Source: Nepenthes gracilis
Taxonomy: Eukaryota; Streptophyta; Magnoliopsida; Caryophyllales; Nepenthaceae
Direction: 5' to 3'
Assembly (NCBI GenBank): GCA_033239525.1
Contig: BSYO01000020.1
Coordinates: 12,581,546-12,645,545, forward strand
DNA: 64,000 nt
Under the pieces are notes generated by a model. It worked only from the letters and a program-made list of their open reading frames with translations, searched no databases and was not told where the DNA came from. Below are positions 22,809 to 33,515 of the stretch, piece by piece (position 1 is the stretch's first letter; each line of letters begins with the position of its first letter). The position numbers and the translations under genes were made by a program.

Positions 22809-23391
22809 ATGGAGGATTTCTCTTCTGATTTGGAGCGCTCTTCTGATGGGTCTGAGTCTGGCTCTCACGCTCCCCGGGCTTCGGGAGCCGATACTCCAGG
22901 AGGGGCTCGCTCCGAAGCCACGGTCGCGGGTCGTTCTCAGTTTCTGAGCTTGCCTCCAGGTTTCGATAGGGTTGAGGCGCGCGCAGGGGCGGCAGCAGCT
23001 GAGGTGGAGTAGCTGAGGGCCCGTGTGGCGCATCTGGAGGGTGCATGGGCTGAGTCAGAGGCTAGGGCCTCGCCTCGTTGGTGCCAATGTGGCGGCTCAG
23101 GCCCGCATACTGGCCCTTGAAGGGGAGATCGAGCAGCAGAGGCAACAACATGGGGCTGTGGTTGCCAAGCTGCGGAGAGAGCTGAGGACAAGACTCCGAC
23201 CGGAGGGTGTAAATCCTACACTGGAGAGGAGTTACCATGATGCTATCAGGCTTTGTCAGTGGTTCGCTTTGCTAGAGGATTCGAACTTCCGAGTCGGTGT
23301 CCTGGACTCTCGCAACTTCCATGCCCGAACGCGCGAGCAGCTGGTAGACTATCACGCCCCAAGCTCCTCCACAGGCTGTTTGGATCGGTGA
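22809..23391 (+). pseudogene. antisense ORF 2, coiled-coil protein of the Tat element
   Basis: The ATG at 22809 opens MEDFSSDLERSSDGSES, a serine/acid-rich start, then a coiled coil (VEARAGAAAAEVE, an in-frame stop at 23010, LRARVAHLEG). After a frameshift near 23060 the coiled coil goes on (ARILALEGEIEQQRQQHGAV) and ends in a conserved tail with YHDAIRLCQWFALLE and LDSRNFHARTREQL. That tail resembles the tail of antisense ORF 3 (DGIRLCRGIASLV, RIRDASRLRNF). It has its own TATA box and a poly(A) signal at 23467. It is probably a decayed extra ORF of the retrotransposon. Its role is unknown. Confidence 0.6.
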
Positions 23392-23466
23392 CGGACAGCC
23401 ACCATCACTGCTGCATCTCTTTCTTTTTTTTTTTTTTATAGCCGTTGTAATGCGGTCTATTGCTGC

Positions 23467-23472
23467 AATAAA
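23467..23472 (+). terminator. poly(A) signal of antisense unit 2
   Basis: AATAAA in GCTGCAATAAAATCC, 75 bp after the stop at 23391. A TGTAA-type upstream element (GTTGTAATG) lies about 20 bp before it. Confidence 0.55.
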
Positions 23473-23768
23473 ATCCGCTATTTAATCACACTGTTTCGTC
23501 TTTTGAACTTCTCATTTGTAGATTGGCTTCTTCCATTTTGCGTTACCGTGCGCCCCTTCGTGGGCTTCACTATTGTGAGCCCTCATTTAACACAGAGGCG
23601 CCAGCATGGACCTTTATCAGGCGCCTGAAGCGAGGCGCTTATCAGTCTGGCACTTGGCCATGATTGCGGGTGATTTCGGATCCTGCGATGCGCTGCGAAG
23701 TTGGCACGTGTCGCGGTCATCTGCGGTGGGCGTCGCTTAGGTTTCTCGCCTATTGGCCTTCCGTTGCC

Positions 23769-23776
23769 TATTTAAA
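23769..23776 (+). promoter_or_regulatory. TATA box of antisense unit 3
   Basis: TATTTAAA in TTGCCTATTTAAACCAG, identical in its core to the TATA box at 22707. A CACGTG core lies upstream near 23706. The ATG follows at 23846. Confidence 0.6.
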
Positions 23777-23845
23777 CCAGTCGGGATGGCTTTCTTCTCC
23801 TGCTGAGATTTTTCTTGTAGCAAACTTGTGTCAAGAGAGAGAGAC

Positions 23846-25728
23846 ATGACGAAAAAGAGAGAAAGTTCTTCTTCTTCCCAGGCTCCCAGGATGAGCCGCC
23901 ACGGCGTTCTCGACACAAAATCCGTCCTAATTGCGAGTACTATTGCCGTCCTCGTGGTCGATTATGGGCTCCCTAGAGATTGGCGTTACCGCGCTCCTGA
24001 GGCATTGGATAGGGCCAGCGCCCCCCCAGCGGGCTTCATCACAGTGTACGAGCACCACCTGAGAGGGCTTCATTATCCCATGCTGTGCACTCTGTACGCG
24101 CTGGTAGACGCGCTGGGAGTTCCAGTGGTGAGACTTCATCCCAATGCTTTGCGTTATCTGGTGTCCCTGTGCATCTTCGCTCTCCTCCACGGCGGCTCCT
24201 TCGATGCCAAGGCCGCCAGACTGATTTTTCGTTTCATCAAGTCGGAGGACTGGGTGTCGAGTCGCCCAAGGCGGGTTTCCACTTTCGGGGAACCAACCCG
24301 GATTCGGTGAATGGTTGGAAGGATCGATTTTTCTTCATGCAAGAGCCCACCGACTCCGAGCTTTCACTCGTGTGGGGCCCAATTTCAGGGTTCTTCCTGG
24401 AAAAGCCACCGGTTGAGGATGCGGTGGAGGCGGCGAAGTTGATCACGACCATTAAAGCCAAGGAGGCAAAGTTCTCCATCCAGGGTTATTTCTTAACGTC
24501 TATCACATTCGAGGCCTCCAAGTGGGGGCCTCCATCGGGATGGAGAGTCGCTGGTCCTGGTAAGAGAGAACCCGGAGGGGACGAGGAGGAGAGTTGCTCG
24601 CTGCTGGAGTTGTCTTCAGAAGACGAGGAAGTAGAGGCCTCCCTGAAGAGGTTGAGCGAGGCCGGAGGGACTTCAACACGGAGGTCCCAAAGACAAGCTG
24701 CCAGCTCTCCGGTTGAGGTTTGGAGTCCGGCTCCGAAGGTGGCTATGAGCGTGGGCCACCAGGGGAGACCGCCGGGCCATAGTCTACTTCGGCCGTGGGA
24801 CTAGCCATTCTCGAAGTCTGCGAGGTGGAGTCTCAACCCGCTGGGGGTCCCCCCCGATAGTTTCATTGCTAAGACGTTCGTGGACGCCGCTCCAGAAGCG
24901 AGGGATGATGTTTTGGATCTTGATGACCCGGAAGGGCCATGCATGGCAGCGCCTGCGCTGACACCGGAGGCAAGGGGGCCGGTGGAGTCGATTGTGATCT
25001 TTGTGGAGCCCATTTCGGAGTACGGGATCCTATAGGGCGTAGCTTCGCCGTCGGAGGAGGGAGTCGCGCTTGCCGCCGATCCAGTCGAAGCTAGCGAGGG
25101 GGCAACGGGGACGTCCTTGGGGCTGGAGCCTCCGAGCGCTCCTACGGCTGCCACCCTTCCAGCCAGCTTGCCTCCAGCAGGCGAAGGAGAGGAACCTCAG
25201 GAAGGGGTTCCGCTAGGTGATCTTGCATGCTCTCCGAGTGCTACTCCCACTCAGGTACAACATCTTCGATCTACCTTTTGCCTGCTGTCATATGTTTTGG
25301 GAATTCTTCTAACATCGTCTCTTTTGCAGGCTTCCGGAGATGCCAATCCTTTCGACGAGTTGACCGCCTTCTTCCACAGGGGCTTGCAGCAGGTCATCCA
25401 TCGCGCAAGGGCCCGAGTCGTTTCCCTCCAAGAGGAGAACGGACGCTTGCAGCAGAGAGTAGCGCAACTGGAAGCCCTGCTCGTCGCCACGGTGGACAAT
25501 AGCGCACGAATGGCCAGAGACATGGTTGGTCGGCTTTCTCCGTCGGAGTCGCGGCTTGTGATGGAGACTCGGTATTAGGACGGCATCCGCTTGTGTCGCG
25601 GGATCGCTTCCCTGGTGGCTCCTCACATACCGGAAGGCGTCTTCCATCCGGGGAACGCTAGGATCCGAGATGCGTCTCGCCTGAGGAACTTCCACCAGGA
25701 GGCCGCTCCGTCCGATCCGCAAGAGTAG
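23846..25728 (+). pseudogene. antisense ORF 3 with gypsy-type transposon domain (PF04195-like)
   Basis: The ATG at 23846 starts MTKKRESSSSSQAPRMSRHG. Residues about 55-130 (PPAGFITVYEHHLRGLHYPM, then LHPNALRYLVSLCIFALLHG) match the family known as putative gypsy type transposon (PF04195). A +1 shift near 24260 leads into GFHFRGTNPDSVNGWKDRFF, the next block of that family. An acidic, proline-rich middle has stops at 24802 and 25033. At 25255-25329 a 75-nt intron with GT...TTTGCAG ends and a multiple of three in length is likely. The last part is a coiled coil (VVSLQEENGRLQQRVAQLEA) and a tail related to antisense ORF 2; it has one stop (ETRY*DGIRL) and ends at 25728. It is transcribed against the retroelement's own genes. 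Confidence 0.7.
25255..25329 (+). other. probable intron in antisense ORF 3
   Basis: Begins CAG/GTACAAC and ends CTTTTGCAG/GC. It is AT-rich and pyrimidine-rich towards the 3' end, in contrast to the GC-rich flanking exons. It is 75 nt long, so reading through keeps the frame. Confidence 0.55.
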
Positions 25729-25805
25729 TCTCCATCTGTATAGGTTGTTAGGCTCCCTTTTGTCATCACAATTTGCTTCTGTATTTCACTTGTTCCGTGT
25801 AAATG

Positions 25806-25811
25806 AATAAA
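25806..25811 (+). terminator. poly(A) signal of antisense unit 3
   Basis: AATAAA in GTAAATGAATAAAGAGTGG, 78 bp after the stop at 25728, with TGTA-rich sequence before it (CCATCTGTATAGG, TTCCGTGTAAATG). Confidence 0.55.
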
Positions 25812-26739
25812 GAGTGGCTATTTCTTCTTTCGTACTTGTTATCTTCTGCTGTAGCATGCTGCTTGCAACCTTTGTTGAATGTGATTTGTGGGGTCATGCC
25901 CCGCTCCTGAATGCTAAGCTCGTCGAGCGATTGTTGCCAAGCCCCTATCCAGGTGCTTTCTTGCGTTGTGCTCGTCCTTCGTCAGAATATGTTGTCGCAG
26001 CTCACGCGTTCAATGAGAAGCTCAATCCGATAGGGCGGATGTCGTCGCAAGTCCCGTGGAGCCATAGCAAGGGTCAGCCGGGTTGTCAGGCCACGGCAAC
26101 CGGACTCCGGGGTCTAGGCCTTGGTCGCGTATGATTGCGGGAGGTGTGTGGCCCCTGCTCAAGGCGTTATAATCACCAAGTTTAAGGTCCTAGTCCACGA
26201 CCATTGTAAACTGAGGGTGCTCTCTTCTGTACAAGAAGGTCGCCGCACGCCTACGATTTTTGCCCCCTAAGGTTTTGCTGGCTGCAGATTGGGGACTTCA
26301 AAAGCCCCCAGGCCTAATATTCTCACCGCCTGGGTCGTTGGCGCGAAGCCTTCTAGGCGGGCCTCATGGGTCCTTTTGACAAGGTGTCAAAGCCTGCGGG
26401 TGGCTGCTTCCGGGCCATCTGGCGCGTAGCCAAAGCGCAGGGGGCCTCTTGGCACAGAGCCAAGATATATGGGGTCGTCCCTCGGCCGTGTGGCGAGGAG
26501 ACGAAATCCTGGGACGGTCGCTTTCAGACCGCCTGGCGGGGTCAATGACTCATTTTATGGACGGACGTTTATCCTCCCGACTTAGGGGCAGTCTAGGTCG
26601 TTTCGATTTAAGAATGCCATGCATGTCAACAATTCACACAAATGGAGATGCATGATATCAGGAAAAGTCATTTTATTAACAAAAGATATTACACATGTCC
26701 AAGCATTCATCATGATGCACGTGCGCGTGTCTTACCTGG
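25812..26739. other. region between antisense gene and integrase
   Basis: No convincing ORF. Contains CGAAGCC/GGCG-rich imperfect short repeats such as GGCGCGTAGCCAAAGCGCAG near 26420. It lies upstream of antisense unit 3's end and downstream of the integrase stop. Confidence 0.4.
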
Positions 26740-27990
26740 GTTGACGTGGTGCTACTGGTAATACTTCCTTAAGTTGGCGGTGTTCCAAGACCACGGGACT
26801 TGTTTGCCGTTCTGGGCGCGCAGCTTGTATGTTTCGCTTCGGAGGTTGCAGAGACGAGGAATGGTCCCTCCCATCCCGGGGAGAGTTTGTTCCTGTTTGC
26901 GGTCTTTCCCACCGCCTACACTCTCCGGAGGACCAGATCTCTAACTTCTAGAGGGTGTGCCTTTACCCATTTATTGTAGTACCGTGCGACGCGCTGCTGA
27001 TAGGCTGCAGTCCGTTGTCGTGCTACGTCTCGAACCTCTGAGAGCAGGTCTAAACTTTCCCAGAGCCTCTGTTCGTTGGTGTCTAGGTCGAAGCACTCAA
27101 TCTGCAGGCTTGGCATCCCCACCTCCACGGGGATCACAGCCTCAGCCCCAAAGCAGAGGTTGAAGGGCGTTTCCCTTGTCAGTTCCCGCGGGGTTATTCG
27201 ATACGACCAGAGCACGGACGGTAGCTCTTCAATCCAGGAGCCCCCTGCGTCTTCCAGCCTGGTCTTCAATCCGTGCAGCAATGTGCGGTTGGTGACCTCA
27301 ACCTGTCCGTTGGACTAAGGATGCGCCACAGACGTATGGATCAACTTGGTGCGGAGGTCGCGACAGTACTTTGTGAAGCACTTGCCGGTGAACTGGGTTC
27401 CATTGTCGGTCACTACGACCTCAGGAATCCCGAAGCGGCAAACAATACCCTGACGGAGGAACTCCGTCGCATTTTGCTCGATGATCTTGGCAAGAGGGAC
27501 AGCTTCCTCCCACTTGGTGAAGTAATCGATGCCAACGATCAGGAATTTCCTCTATCCGGAAGCCAAAGGTAGGCGCCCAAGTATGTCGAGCCCCCATTGT
27601 GTGAACGGCCACGGGGATTGGAGACAGTGCAGCTCCGTGTGCGGTTGATGCATCATGGGGCCCTAGACCTGGCAACTCTCACATTTCCAAACGAACTCCA
27701 TTATGTCTCGCTTCATGGTTGGCTAGTAGAACCCTTGTCGCATGATTTTGAACGCGAGGTTCTTGCCCCCGATGTGTGAGCCACATAGTCCAAGGTGTAC
27801 TTCGCTCAGCGCGTACTTGGCTTCTTCGGGGGTAAGGCATTTCAGGAGGGAAGTGGAGTATCCCCGCCTATACGGTCCTCCGTTTAGGGTCGTGTACCAC
27901 CCTGCTGTCTTCTTGATTCGCTTAGCCTCATTGGCGTCGTCGGTTAAGGTTCCTTCGGTCAGATACCTCGTGTACGGCGTCATCCAATTG
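26740..27990 (-). pseudogene. integrase of the Tat-like element
   Basis: The N-terminal zinc-binding domain lies at about 27983-27720 (MTPYTRYLTEGTLTDDANEA, HLGLCGSH, then a CESCQV box). The catalytic core shows GIDYFTKWEEAVP, VVTDNGTQF and NGQVEVTNRTLLHGL, so all three D,D,E residues are present. The C-terminal part (27281-26916) is open: RLEDAGGSWIEELPSVLWSY through VIPVEVGMPSLQIECF. The tail down to about 26745 ends near LRKYYQ in one frame. At least one stop (TAG near 27316) and frame changes break it. Confidence 0.75.
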
Positions 27991-28049
27991 CTTCCTGCAT
28001 TGACCTACTATACTTCTTGGTCTTCGGTGTCAATGCTAGGTGTGGTTAG

Positions 28050-28480
28050 GGCCTCCCTAGGCTCTCTGGCGTACTGCTCCATGGATCTAGTAGCCGCATC
28101 CCCGGCCTGTCGTTCAGCACGCTCGTTATCTGACCTCGGGATGTGCTCGATCACGAACCGATCGAAGTCAGGGATTAGGGCCTTCGCTTTTGCCAAGTAC
28201 CTCACAAGTTGTGGGTTCGAGGCGTCGAAATTCCCCTTCACCTGGTTGACCACAAGCTCGGAGTCACTGCACACGACCAACGACCGCGCTGAACATTCCT
28301 TGGCTAGTCGCAGGCCTGCTAGGAGGGCCTCGTATTCTGCCACATTGTCGTGGCCGGGAAGGCCAGTGTGATGGAGTATGTAATCTCCATGCCTTCCGGT
28401 GTCTTTAGCACGACTCCGGCTCCGCTGCCTGCTTGAGTGGATGACCTGTCCACATTCAGTGTCCACACGGGAGGATCGTT
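28050..28480 (-). pseudogene. second RNase H of the Tat-like element
   Basis: Blocks: WTLNVDRSSTQAGSGAGVVL, NVAEYEALLAGLRLAKECSA, VVCSDSELVVNQVKGNFDAS and HIPRSDNERA. The first acidic residue (NVDRSS), the E of AEYEAL, the D of CSDSEL and the D of RSDN are all present, so the catalytic set looks intact. There is a one-base shift near 28345 (two overlapping frames are needed). A second RNase H after the RT-linked one is diagnostic of the Tat lineage. Confidence 0.78.
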
Positions 28481-29900
28481 ATCTTCCATGCCTCCCGGTT
28501 GTCGTCTTCTTCCTGAGCTGGGGTTGCCGCTTCTAAGATAAAATCGGCCAGAGCCTGTCCCTTCACGGCTGGTCGGGGCCAAAACTCCAGGTCGAACTCC
28601 CCTAGCTCGACAGCCCATTTGACCAACCGTCCGGACGTCTCCAGCTTCTGTAAGATCGACTTCAGCGGCTGGTTTGTCAGTACGACGGTCCGGTGGGACT
28701 GGAAGTAGGGCCGCATCTTCCGCGCCGCATAGACGAGCACGAGCGCCATCTTTTTAGCATGCGGATAGTGGGCCTCCACGTCCATCAGCACCCGGCTTAC
28801 GTAGTACACTGGTCGCTGCATGCCCTCATGCTCCCCAACTAACACGAAGCTGAGGGCCGCTGTTGACGTAGCCAAGTAGAGGTAAAGGTCTTCTCCCTCG
28901 CGCGGCAACCTTAAGAGTGGCGCGCTGGCGAGGTAGGTCTTCAACTCTCTGAAAGCTTCATCGCATTCCTCATTCCACCTGAATCTCTGCGATTTGGTGC
29001 CCCTTAGTGCCTTAAAAAGGGCAAATATTTTTCTGTTGACTTAGCGAGGAACCGCGAAAGGGTTGCTATTTGTCCGGTGAGTTTCTGTACTTCCTTTATC
29101 GTCCGCGGGGGGTTCAGGTCGAGGATAGCCTTGATCTTCTCCAAGTTGGCTTACTTGGTGGGATTGAGCTTCATCGCTTGCCGCTGGAGGACCTGAACAT
29201 TCCGTCCAGGTCGTTGATGTGATTGCTGGCGACTTTGCTCTTCACAAGCATGTCGTCAACGTATACCTCCACGTTTTGTCAAATCTGAGCCTCGAACATC
29301 TTGTTCACTAGGCGCTGACAGGTTGTGCCTGTATTCTTGAGTCCGAAGGGCATCATTTTGTAACACTATGTCCCCTGGTCAGTCATGAAGGAGGTATGCT
29401 CCTCATCTTCTGGGTCCATCCGGATCCGATTGTATCCAGAGTATGCGTCTATGAAGCTTAGGAGCTTGTGCCCGGATATGGAATCCACGAGCTGGTCGAT
29501 CCTGGGGAGAGGAAAGCTGTCCTTAGGGCAAGCCTTATTCACGTCGGTGAAGTCGACACACATTCGTCACTTGCCGTTGCTCTTCTTCACTAGCACAACG
29601 TTGGATAGCCACTCCGGGTATTAAACTTCTCTGATGAATCCGGCGTCCAAGAGTCTCTTGACTTCTTCTCTTATGGCGACCAGCTTCTCGACGGAGTGGT
29701 TTTTTTGCTTTTGCCGAACGGGCTTTCGGCTTTAGTCAAGGCCCAACTTGTGGACTATAACTTCGGCCGGTATCCCGAGCATATTAGCGGGAACCCAGTC
29801 GAACACATCGGAGTTGGCCCTAAGGAAGGTAATCAGCCGGTTGCACTTTCGGGCTGGGGAGAATGGCCCACGTTGATGCACCTTTCCAGCTCGGAAGGGT
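28481..29900 (-). pseudogene. reverse transcriptase and RNase H
   Basis: RT motifs in order on the minus strand: MCVDFTDVNKACPKD and IDAYSGYNRIRMDPEDEEHT (29563-29366), then VEVYVDDMLVK with the catalytic YVDD near 29260. The RT-linked RNase H (28944-28481) reads RPVYYVSRVLMDVEAHYPHA, VLTNQPLKSILQK and WAVELGEFDLEFWPRP. Frame changes and stops occur near 29366, 29160 and 29040, so no full polyprotein is encoded. Confidence 0.78.
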
Positions 29901-30560
29901 TTAAAGGGATCACCTCGGTTTCTTCTCCTGACTGGGCCTACTGCAGCAGGGTCTCGTCACGGAGGTCAAGGTCTTCGTCCGGGTAGCATGGTACTGCGGG
30001 GTTGATCTGGGACAGGTAGCACGTCCGTCCAATCTCCTAGTCTCCGAGGACTTCTCCCACGCCCCATGGGGTGGGAAACTTCACCTTCAGGTGTGGGATG
30101 GACGTAACAGCTCCAAAGATGGTTAGAAGGGTCGGCCCAATATGGCATTGTAGACGGACGGTAGGTCAACGAGGAGGAATGCCAGCTCTCGCGTCACAGA
30201 GCGCGGGTGAGTTCCCATAGTGACCTCCAGTCGGACTACCCTTGTACAAGAACTGGCTCGTTTTCCAAGCCGTACAAGGGTCCGCTGGTAGTTTTCATCT
30301 GGCTTCGTTTTAATCAAAGTTTAAAGAAAGTGCTGAGATACAGTAAATTTTGTAAACTTTCATTATCAATGAAGACTTATTTCAGTTGGTAGTCACCCCC
30401 ACCGCCTGAAACGAGAGCAGATACAACAAGGGGATCGGTATGGGGGGAGGTTACATGAGCCATATCGTCGCTGCTAAAGCTAATAACATCATCCCTAACC
30501 CCTATCCTTGCTCGCTTGTTGCTGGAAGTTGCTTTCGGCTCTCTCCGCTCGGCGTCCACG
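29901..30560 (-). pseudogene. protease region
   Basis: 30589-30377 reads TSSNKRARIGVRDDVISFSS, the spacer before the protease. 30317-30123 reads LEVTMGTHPRSVTRELAFLL and VDLPSVYNAILGRPF, the conserved end of the protease of Tat-like elements. The active-site DSG/DGG motif should lie near 30330-30375, where the sequence is AT-rich and degenerate (TTTAAAGAAAG), unlike the rest of the element. This suggests local damage. Confidence 0.6.
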
Positions 30561-32165
30561 ACGGCCGTTGTGGAGATCATGTTGACCACACCAGCGGCGG
30601 TGCGGGCCCTCTGAGGCTCGCTGGCTTCACCTTCAGAGGTTGCGGCTCCCTACCCCAACTCTTCACGAACCGCTTGAGGTGTCCACGCCGGATCAGGTCC
30701 TCTATCTCCTGCTGCAGGGTCCAACAGTTTTCAGTCGAGTGTCCAGGCAGCAATGGTATTGGCAGTATTTGGTTTGGTCGCTGCAGTTGGGACCATTCGG
30801 AGTTTTCGGCCACTTGAAGAACTTCTCATCCTGGATCTCAGACAGGATGCCGGATGCGGCTATCATTCGGAGGAGTCGGGGACGTTTCGCCGTAGTCCTT
30901 TTTACGGGCCGTGGGGGCCGTTCCGCTTCGGTGCTCGGGCGCTGGCCATTGCTGTCCCTCTTTTGCCCACTAGTCGTCCCGGGGCTTCGTGGCCGGGTCC
31001 GCTCGCTCAGGGCACTTCGCCTCATTAGCCTCTTCAACCGTGATGTACACCCTGGCGATGGCCTCAGCCTCCAGGAAGGTTTGAGAGCGCTGGTGCGATA
31101 GGTGCTTGAAGAAATCCCCCGCCGCCAGAGTGGCGACGAAGGCATTGAGTTTCAGCTCGTCGGAGAGCTGGGGGATCCACCGCGCCTCGGTGATGAAACG
31201 GTTCAGGAACCGCTTCAAGCTTTCGTCCGACTTCTGGCGGAGGCAGACTAGGTGCCACGGTTGCCGCTCCTCCCTACGGTTGGAGGCAAACTGGCTCAGG
31301 AAGCTGTCAGCTAGCTCGTCGAACGAGCGTATGGAGTTCGGGGGGAGGCCGTGGAATCTGAGCAACGCGTCCCCCCTAAGGGTGACGGGAAAGCACTGGC
31401 ACATCAGGGCCTCGCTAGCTCCCTGCAAAGACAAGTGGATATGGAAGCAGTTGAGATGGTCCATCGGGTCCTTGCTTTCGCCGTACCCCTCCAGGACCAG
31501 CATTTTGAATTTGTTCGGCAATGGCTCGGTCCACAACTCCGTGGCGAAGGGTGATCTCCGAAGGTCGGCAGAGGATTGTGTGGGCCTCTCCTTATACAGG
31601 ATGTCCCACAACACTTTGACCTTCTCCTCCATCGACGGGTCGGGAGTGCCTCTCCGCGCATTGATGACATCGCGGAGCTCCGTGTGGTCCTGGTGGTGTG
31701 GCCGAGCTTGGCGAGGATGGCGAATCTCCACTTGAGTGGGCCGCTCGCTGTCGAAGCTCGTTGCCGTCGGCCTCCCGTTGCAGCGCGAGTTAGGGGGGTT
31801 ACGCCGTTCAGGGCTGTCACTCCGATCGCCATGGTCGAGATGGCTCTCTGCCTCGTTAGGGCCGATTCGGTTGGGTCCGCTTGCCGCCGCATTGCACAAT
31901 TTGGTTGGATCGTCTCTCCTCCGGCCCGCCGCGGTGCCTCGCTCTCGGGAGGAGGAGGCTCGAGATTTGGAGGGGTAGCTCCGCCAAGGAGTCCTCGTGT
32001 TCTCGAACAGGGGCGGAGGACCAATTTGATATCGCCCTTGTCCGTAGCCAGGCGGTGGACATCAGGCTCTGGACGGTCGTTCTCCTGGTTCCCAGCAGGC
32101 GGATCTTCGTTCTAGGCTACGACCTCCATTGCCGGAGCACTAGCTTGTGCTCGAGTGTTCACCAT
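30561..32165 (-). pseudogene. gag: gag of the Tat-like element
   Basis: The ATG at 32165 gives MVNTRAQASAPAMEVVA and then a stop at codon 18. The core is open from 31899 to 30970: MLVLEGYGESKDPMDHLNCF, GDALLRFHGLPPNSIRSFDE, ESLKRFLNRFITEARWIPQL and AGDFFKHLSHQRSQTFLEAE, typical retrotransposon gag (PF03732). A cysteine/histidine knuckle follows in pieces (KYCQYHCCLDT), then ENCWTLQQEIEDLIRRGHLK. The frame shifts near 31900, which separates the start from the core. The protein would form virus-like particles in an intact element. Confidence 0.75.
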
Positions 32166-32216
32166 GTTCTTCTCTTCGAGAGGGTAGTAGGAAAGTGACA
32201 CTTGGCTTCCTGTCAG

Positions 32217-32236
32217 TTTCCCACAGATGGCACCAA
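32217..32236 (-). other. primer-binding site
   Basis: Minus strand reads TTGGTGCCATCTGTGGGAAA directly after the LTR end. It is the same site type as at 2163 with different substitutions. Confidence 0.7.
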
Positions 32237-32332
32237 TGTTGCATCTCGGGTCTGCAGTTGTCGTACGGATTAGGGAGCCTTCGGATTCCCAAGCACACGG
32301 GAGCGTCAGGCGAAGGGTACGGTCTCCGTCTC
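32237..32332 (-). repeat. remnant of the 5' LTR
   Basis: About 96 bp match the end of the 3' LTR (20497-20600): shared TTCGGATTCCCAAGCAC and CGGTCTCCGTCTC on the plus strand. The remaining 1.2 kb of the LTR, including its promoter, is gone. The flank from 32333 is AT-rich host-type DNA. Confidence 0.75.
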
Positions 32333-33094
32333 AGGTCCAAATAATAACTATCTACTCAGGTCAATTAGTTTATCAATTCAATGGCCCGTTAATTTCACTA
32401 AACTTAATTCAAGGGCCCAAAAATCTATCTTTAACTTATCAATCCAAATATACTAACTCAGGTCCAAATAATAACTATCTACCCAATTTCTAACACGTTG
32501 ATAAGCTTTATAATTTTTTTAATTTATTGTAAAAATTTATCAACAATTGGATTTCATAATAAGCTTTACGACTAGAATTTCTCAAATATATAACTCATAA
32601 AATTATTGAACTCAAGATTTTAGGCCCAATTATAAAATTTTGTAGCTAAACCTCCACTAAAATAGTTAAATAATTATGGTATAATTTTTGCAGTTTATTA
32701 TAGAAAATTTATCTTCAAATAAATTTTATAATTTCACTAAAAAATAAGCTTTATTTCTTGTATACAGCTCACTAATCATTTTAGGCCAAAATTTTATGCT
32801 GAATTATAAAATTTTGAGCCTAAATCAAAAATAAAATAATCAAATAATCATAGTAACTAATCACACAATTTATTATCATAAAATGATAAAACTGAAAGCA
32901 CCCGAGATAGTACATCTCAACCATCAACTGAAACTAGCTAGCACATGCATCAATGACCGAGATGAAGTTTTGTCTAGTAACTAATGGTGGTGGCTGGAAT
33001 TGTTCCCAATCAATGATCAACAATAGGATAGCACATCATTGACAAGTAGTAGTCTCGAAGTTGTGTTAAAATTTTTAATAGTTGATTTTGCTGG
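32333..33094. other. AT-rich spacer, partial segmental copy II
   Basis: TATCAATTCAATGGCCCGTT near 32370 matches 17945. From about 32680 it matches copy I near 12800 (AAAGCACCC, GAAGTTTTGTCTAGTAACTA, GTTGATTTTGCTGG). No gene. Confidence 0.55.
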
Positions 33095-33099
33095 TCAAT

Positions 33100-33446
33100 T
33101 GTAATGTCCCCGGTGCATTCGCATGTGGATATTGTCCGCTTTGGGTCGGGGGAACTTCACGGTGTCCCAAGCCATCACGCAGCTCACATGGTTTTGTTCC
33201 TGGCAGATGGAGTCCACCGCCCCAAAACGCCGTCCCTCAGAGTGGCACAACGGCGGCACAGCGTGGCGAGATATTGTCCTCTTTGGCCTGGGAGAACTTT
33301 TCGGTGTCTCCAGCCATACACAAGCCTCAAGATTTTCTCCTGGTGAACCCCCCACAGGCTCCAAGGACACGTCCACAAGGAAGAGGTATCCATGTCCTTA
33401 TAAAGGCACCCTTGGTTCACATCCCCATCCGATGTGGGACCCTACA
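33100..33446 (-). repeat. TRIM LTR, downstream copy
   Basis: 347 bp; contains GTGGATATTGTCCGCTTTGG, GAGATATTGTCCTCTTTGG and CCTTATAAAGG. It has diverged from its partner by indels and many substitutions, so the insertion is old. Confidence 0.8.
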
Positions 33447-33515
33447 GTCCACCTCCCTTGGGGGTCTCGTGAGTCCCCTGGCTGCACACCGGGACTGATC
33501 CCGACTGATACCATC

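Larger units (their letters stand above)
20497..32332 (-). mobile_element. Tat-like Ty3/gypsy retrotransposon with antisense genes
   Basis: On the minus strand the order is a 5' LTR remnant (32237-32332), primer-binding site, gag, protease, RT, RNase H, second RNase H, integrase, a 5-kb region with plus-strand genes, and the 3' LTR (20497-21798). GC content is clearly higher than in the flanks. Two RNase H domains and antisense extra ORFs between integrase and 3' LTR are known features of Tat-lineage elements (Retand and relatives). The 5' LTR has lost all but its last 96 bp or so. The reading frames have several stops and frameshifts, so the copy is probably dead, but it is much less decayed than the element at 1183-7364. 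Confidence 0.88.
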
